The notes beneath the pieces are model-generated. The model had not been told where the DNA came from. It saw only the letters and a list, made by a program, of their open reading frames with translations, and made no database searches. Positions 59,846 through 64,000 of a DNA stretch of 64,000 nt are shown here, piece by piece. A program made the position numbers and the translations under genes. The stretch is from Carya illinoinensis (lineage: Eukaryota; Streptophyta; Magnoliopsida; Fagales; Juglandaceae): positions 16,096,501 through 16,160,500 of the forward strand of contig NC_056753.1 in NCBI RefSeq assembly GCF_018687715.1, in the 5' to 3' direction. Within the stretch, counting starts at the first letter, position 1; each line of letters starts with the position of its first letter.

Positions 59846-62007
59846 TGTGACGCCCCCAAATCCCCACGCCCGAACACGGGGAAATTGAGACGTCCGGATG
59901 GTGACAACCCGGGTCACCATCCCATCGACGGGTGCCGAGTGTGTGCAAGGCAACAGATGTGTACAAAGAAACACGCAGCGGATAACGAAAGTCATAACTA
60001 AGTACCAGAATTTTTCTTAACTTAATACAAGCTGTTTAAAACATACATAGATAAAATATTACAAAACACAAATGCGGTTTTAAACAAATATAAAAGATAG
60101 CATCAGCAACCCGGCGGAGCCGCATCCTCGGGCTCAGCCTCCTCCTCTTCGTCCTCTAACTCTGCACCAAAAGCTACGGAACCACGAATGGTACCGCAGG
60201 TAAGTAAAACCCAAACACTACCAGATAAAAACACATATAACTCAAACAAGATGCATGAGACATGCCCAATGCACAAAGCCCAAAAACACCAGTTTTCCAC
60301 ACACGCCAAAAACCCATTTGGTCCAAAAACACATCCTTTCCGAAAAACACGCCAAAAGTCACATTTGGCCGCCAAAAGTCCATTTGGCCCCAATATCTCG
60401 CCGGAAGTCCATCCGGCCCAATATCTCGCCAGAAGTCCATCTGGCCCACGCCAAAAGTCCCATTTGGCCTCACAAACCAATATCCAATTTTAACTGTATG
60501 CACCATGACCTCCCCTAGGGGTCATCCGCACACCCTGGCTCCAGTGTCACACCGCAGAGTACCACCACGCATGTGACACCTAACAAGCGATGCCCAGTTC
60601 CGCGCCCCGCGAGTGCGTAGCCAAGCATCCTCTAGCCCTCGCCAGCGAAGGGCCACGGAGTCGGTGAGTAGGGCGATACCCGGTTCCACGCCCGGCGCGT
60701 TCGTAGCCAAGCATCCCCTAGCCCCGCTCCCGTCATCTCTCTCGACAACTCAGGGGACATCACTCAGTTTATTCCGCTCCCGAGTGACCAGAGGAGCTCC
60801 ACCGAGATAATAACCCATCCCGGCTTGGGCTCGTGATACACACGCACCCGTACAACCACTCACGCCAATACACAGGCTTTTCACACATGAACAAAAACAC
60901 ACGTGCATGCACCATGAAATGCCATATCGATGCGTAATAAAATAACCAACCAACATAAATCAATAAAACAGACAACTCCGTCCTCCATCCATCCGACCCC
61001 CGAAACTCCTCGGACTCAGTCCGGAATCAATAACCAACCACAGTAAATAATTGAATGAGCAATATATATTAAAATCTGAAAATAGGGTTTGGAAAATACT
61101 TACAGCGCTATACGGCAATTTTAGAAAACAAACGGCGTTGCAAACGGCGCCGGAAAAGCAACGTCACAGTGAAAATTCACTGTGGCCGTGGGTTTGAAAA
61201 ACCCACTTTTGAACGGGGACAAACTAGGACACGAAATTGATAGGGGGTGGTCTAGGGATGGTTGTGAAGCTATTGGAAGTGGTGGTTGGCCGTGGGTGGC
61301 GGCGGAATGGCCGGAAATGGCCGGATTACCCAAAACGGAAACTAAGCTCGTAGGAGCTGTTCCGGTGGTCGTTGGAGGCCGGAAATGGGTGGGTTAGGAC
61401 GGCAAGGAGTCGGTGATGAAGTGGTGAAGAAATGGTGGCCGGAGGTGGAGCGACGGCGGCGGATCGGAGGAAAAACCGTGGAGGCTTTGGAGAGCTTTTC
61501 CGGCCAAACGGCCGGCCGGATGGGGGTGGTTTTCGGTGGGGAGGTGCGCCGGAGGTGGACGAACCGAATGGCACCGGCGGTGAGCCGCACGGTGGCCGGA
61601 CGGCGGTAAATCGGGGGCAAGACCAGTCCGGCGTGAGGGAGAGGGAGGAGAGAGAGAGAGCTCGGGGGGGTCCGGATCGGGGAGAGAGAAGAGAGAAAAA
61701 GAAAAAGAAAAAAAAAAGAAAAAGAAGGAAAAAAGAAAGGAAGGGAAAAAGAAAAAGGAAAAAGAGAAAAAAGGAAAAAGATGTGAAAAGAGATGAGGTC
61801 CAGTCCTCATTCCGGGAAACGAAACTAAACCGCCAAAAAGATTAAAACCACACAACAACTAAAAGAAATAAAACACAACCACAAATAAATTATATTAAAT
61901 TAAAAACAAATTTTAAAACGCAAATAAATTAAAATAAAATAACTGATATATTAATTAAAATAAAAACAACCCTTCAGTGAAAATACACGTAAAAGCGGGT
62001 CATCACA
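59846..62007 (-). mobile_element. Solo LTR (2162 bp), Ty3/gypsy-like
   Basis: The + strand ends are TGTGACGCCCCC and TCATCACA; on the - strand it starts TGTGATGACCCGC. TGTGA flanks both sides. There is no internal region, PBS or coding domain, so it is the product of LTR-LTR recombination. 60300-60470 has short tandem repeats of a CCAAAAGTCC-ATTTGGCC unit. 61630-61800 is a long purine tract. Long GC-rich ORFs on both strands are by-products of composition. Confidence 0.85.
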
Positions 62008-62012
62008 TGTGA
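62008..62012. repeat. Target-site duplication TGTGA (right)
   Basis: Partner of 59841-59845. Confidence 0.85.
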
Positions 62013-62417
62013 TGCAGCATATAATTTTCTCAGATCATAATTGGCATCTGAATCTTGCTATAATAAATATTTGTTAAGATATAAAGTCATTAAAATTCAT
62101 ATATTCAGTTAACTACATACAAATAAAAAAAATAGTAATACCAAATATGTATATTTGGAGAACAATGGATGAATCTACTAAAATCTTAATACTGGACGTA
62201 TAACAGATATAGTTCGATAGTTTGCGAGAATAATCTTACAATTTCAAACTGTCAACTCTAGACAATTTAAGAGTTATTAATCTTTTAATTCATCCGGATT
62301 GATAACTCTAGAACAGGTCTAAGGTTTATTTTGATGAACAAGCAATACAAGATATGCTAATATGTATCAAACAAACAATGTAAGATATGCTAATTAAAAG
62401 TCAATTGATTAATTAAA

Positions 62418-62835
62418 ATATTTAGTATTTAAGTATTATTAAATCTTAACTATTTGTATTTTAAAACATAACTTTAATTTTATTAATTTAAATATTTAGT
62501 ATTTAAGTATTATTAAATCTAGAGTATTTGTATTTTAATTAAAATTAATTTCAATTTTAAGTATTTAAGTATTATTAAATCTTAATTAATTGTATTTTAA
62601 TTAACATTCAATTCATTAATTTAAATATTAAGTATTTAAGTTTTATTAAATCTTAACTATTTGTATTTTAATTAAAATTCATTTGATTAATGACAATTTT
62701 AAGTATTTAAGTATTATTAAATCTTAATTATTTGTATTAATTAAACTAAATTCATATACTTAATTTAAAGATTAAGTATTTAAGTATTATTGAATCTTAA
62801 TTATTTGTAGTTTAATTAATATTGAAATTGATAGA
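62418..62835. repeat. Six-copy AT-rich minisatellite (about 70-bp unit)
   Basis: The core AGTATTTAAGTATTATTAAA recurs six times, at about 62421, 62495, 62558, 62628, 62700 and 62775, each followed by a TATTTGTATTTTAATT-like stretch. It lies upstream of the transposase exons, probably in an intron. Confidence 0.75.
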
Positions 62836-63519
62836 TTTAAATATTTAGTACTATTCTAATTTCTAATTAACATTTTAACATTGACCAACATAACGTTCAA
62901 AAGGTAAATAAAACCGTTCGAACGTATTATTAACGTTCCAACGGTAACCGTGTACCATTCGAACGGGTCTATTCTAGATTCCAGTAGTCCTCAACCTCCG
63001 AAAACTCCAACAATGACCAACTCATTACATCAAACGAAAGCACACAATATCACGAACTCAGTACAGCAAATGAAAATACTTATATTCAAACCAAAATGAG
63101 TCAAAGTAGCATAAATATCTAGTTTTGATAGATGCAATTGTCATGCCCAAAACCTTGAAAATACTCTTCAAAAAGCAGTAAAAATAACCTTTTAATCAGA
63201 AAATGTACGAGATGGATGAACGATATTAATATTTAGACGTTGGATTGAGAGAGAATAGCGCTGGTTGGAAGGTATTGAACTGGGAGCGACACTGGAAGCG
63301 GTGAGACACTGTAGTGTAAATGAAGAAAATTTACGTTCGAACGGCTACTTACTAAGCGTTCGAACGTGAATATTTTGCAGGAAAAATTTTCCCGTTATTT
63401 TAACGTTCGAACGTGAAATATTACGTTCGAACGTTAATATCCCGGGTACCAAAACATTCAAACGCTTATTAATAAGCGTTCGAACGATTTTCACAATGTT
63501 GGTTAGTGTATTTTTATTA

Positions 63520-64000
63520 CACTATACCTTTAAATAAAATAACAACATTAATATCTAACATAGTAATATACTATAGTTTAGTAACATGGTAATATTTGAT
63601 TATAATATATAATCAAGTATATATGTTAATTATATTATAGCATTTACTATAATATAATATAATTAACCATACTACATCTAATAATAATAGTCAAGTATAT
63701 ATGTTAGCCTATATATAACATATATATGGTATCATGGCATAAGTGAATCTGTAGTTCTAGCATATATAGTGTTAAAATATTAGATTATAACTAAAATATA
63801 ATATGATAATATAATACTTTCTAGTATTACATGTACATACTATCATATATAGTGTAATCTATATTATTAGCATTTAGAGTGTATTCTAATTAAACTAAAA
63901 CTAAAATATAATATGTTAATATATTAAACTATATATAACATATATATACTATCATATATAGTGTCATCTATAGTGGTAGAATAGAGAGTGTCATCTAATT
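63520..64000. other. AT-rich flank with ATATATAGTGT motifs
   Basis: Degenerate repeats around CTATATATAACATATATA and TATCATATATAGTGT. No gene visible before the window ends. Confidence 0.5.

Larger units (their letters stand above)
59350..62057 (-). pseudogene. En/Spm-type plant transposase, interrupted by a solo LTR
   Basis: On the - strand one exon opens after a TATAG acceptor at 62057. It reads D-A-N-Y-D-L-R-K-L-Y-A-A, is cut by the LTR (62007-59846), resumes H-T-N-L-N-G-E-W-S-H-P-D-A-R-E-N-F and ends at a GTAAGT donor (59791). The next exon (59716-59350) starts D-K-M-V and contains Q-V-L-G-Q-L-L-G-Y-L-R-G-L-G, the R-S-G-Y-x-R-G-L-G signature region of Ptta/En/Spm proteins. It continues with a Ser-rich stretch and a coiled coil (R-R-I-E-E-L-V-A-R-Q). 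A TAA near its start and a frameshift near 59460 also break it. Confidence 0.65.
58640..63500 (-). mobile_element. Decayed CACTA (En/Spm)-type element with CGTTCGAACG repeats
   Basis: A transposase remnant on the - strand is flanked by two clusters of the palindrome CGTTCGAACG and variants (58828-59165 and 62887-63490). GGGACGAAA / TTTCGTCCC motifs lie at 58650-58790. Clustered subterminal repeats flanking the transposase gene are the CACTA layout. The terminal CACTA repeats were not found, so ends are approximate. Confidence 0.5.

Noticed and set aside
60103..60576. Several 100-codon ORFs with repeated F-W-R / W-P motifs
   Set aside because: They are translations of the short CCAAAAGTCC tandem repeats inside the solo LTR in different frames.
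61394..61858. Long overlapping ORFs on both strands (137 and 154 codons)
   Set aside because: They lie in the GC-rich and purine-rich part of the solo LTR. Composition (R/K/E or P/S/F runs) explains them, and there is no family resemblance.

Overview
This is a window of plant nuclear DNA, most likely from a woody eudicot. The evidence is AT-rich intergenic sequence, GT-AG introns, CT/GA-rich leaders, and many plant LTR retrotransposon, TRIM, hAT, CACTA and MITE remnants. I could not settle the species. Only three ordinary host genes can be supported. The first is a GOT1-type Golgi vesicle-transport membrane protein on the + strand (six coding exons, 7529-13225). The second is a short SANTA-domain KNL2-like kinetochore protein on the - strand (four coding exons, 33745-35811). 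The third is a PTI1-like protein kinase on the - strand (seven coding exons, 52344-56514). Splice sites were read by eye, and all three assemble into open frames of family-typical content (140, 357 and 364 aa).

Everything else is mostly mobile DNA. 1-6493: a Sirevirus-type Ty1/copia element on the - strand with one 1341-bp LTR, PBS, gag and pol broken by several nonsense codons, truncated on the left against an opposing gag-like fragment. 6494-13900: GOT1 gene, whose 3.7-kb first intron holds a MITE and LINE-like tails. 14445-24736: a 10.3-kb palindromic Ty1/copia composite with three LTRs, bounded by one 5-bp target duplication. 24737-33740: degenerate repeats, including two direct copies of a ~1-kb LTR-like block, a LINE-like 3' end, GA microsatellites and a MITE. 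37190-44150: 3' part of what looks like a Tat-lineage Ty3/gypsy element (3'UTR tandem array, antisense Transposase_28-like ORF, 3' LTR). 45584-49422: an array of seven ~340-bp LTRs in two orientations, bounded by one 5-bp target duplication. 49713-51500: a non-autonomous hAT-like element with 10-bp inverted termini and an 8-bp duplication. 53964-54357: a TRIM inside a kinase intron. 58640-63500: a decayed En/Spm (CACTA)-type transposase gene with clusters of the palindrome CGTTCGAACG, interrupted in an exon by a 2162-bp solo LTR.

The three host genes are unrelated housekeeping or signalling genes and do not form a pathway. The main theme is structural: two separate LTR families in this window (copia at 14.4-24.7 kb and the 340-bp-LTR family at 45.6-49.4 kb) both exist as inverted or concatenated multimers with one target-site duplication around the whole structure. 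That suggests they may have been joined before integration. No CRISPR array, rRNA gene or convincing tRNA gene was seen.
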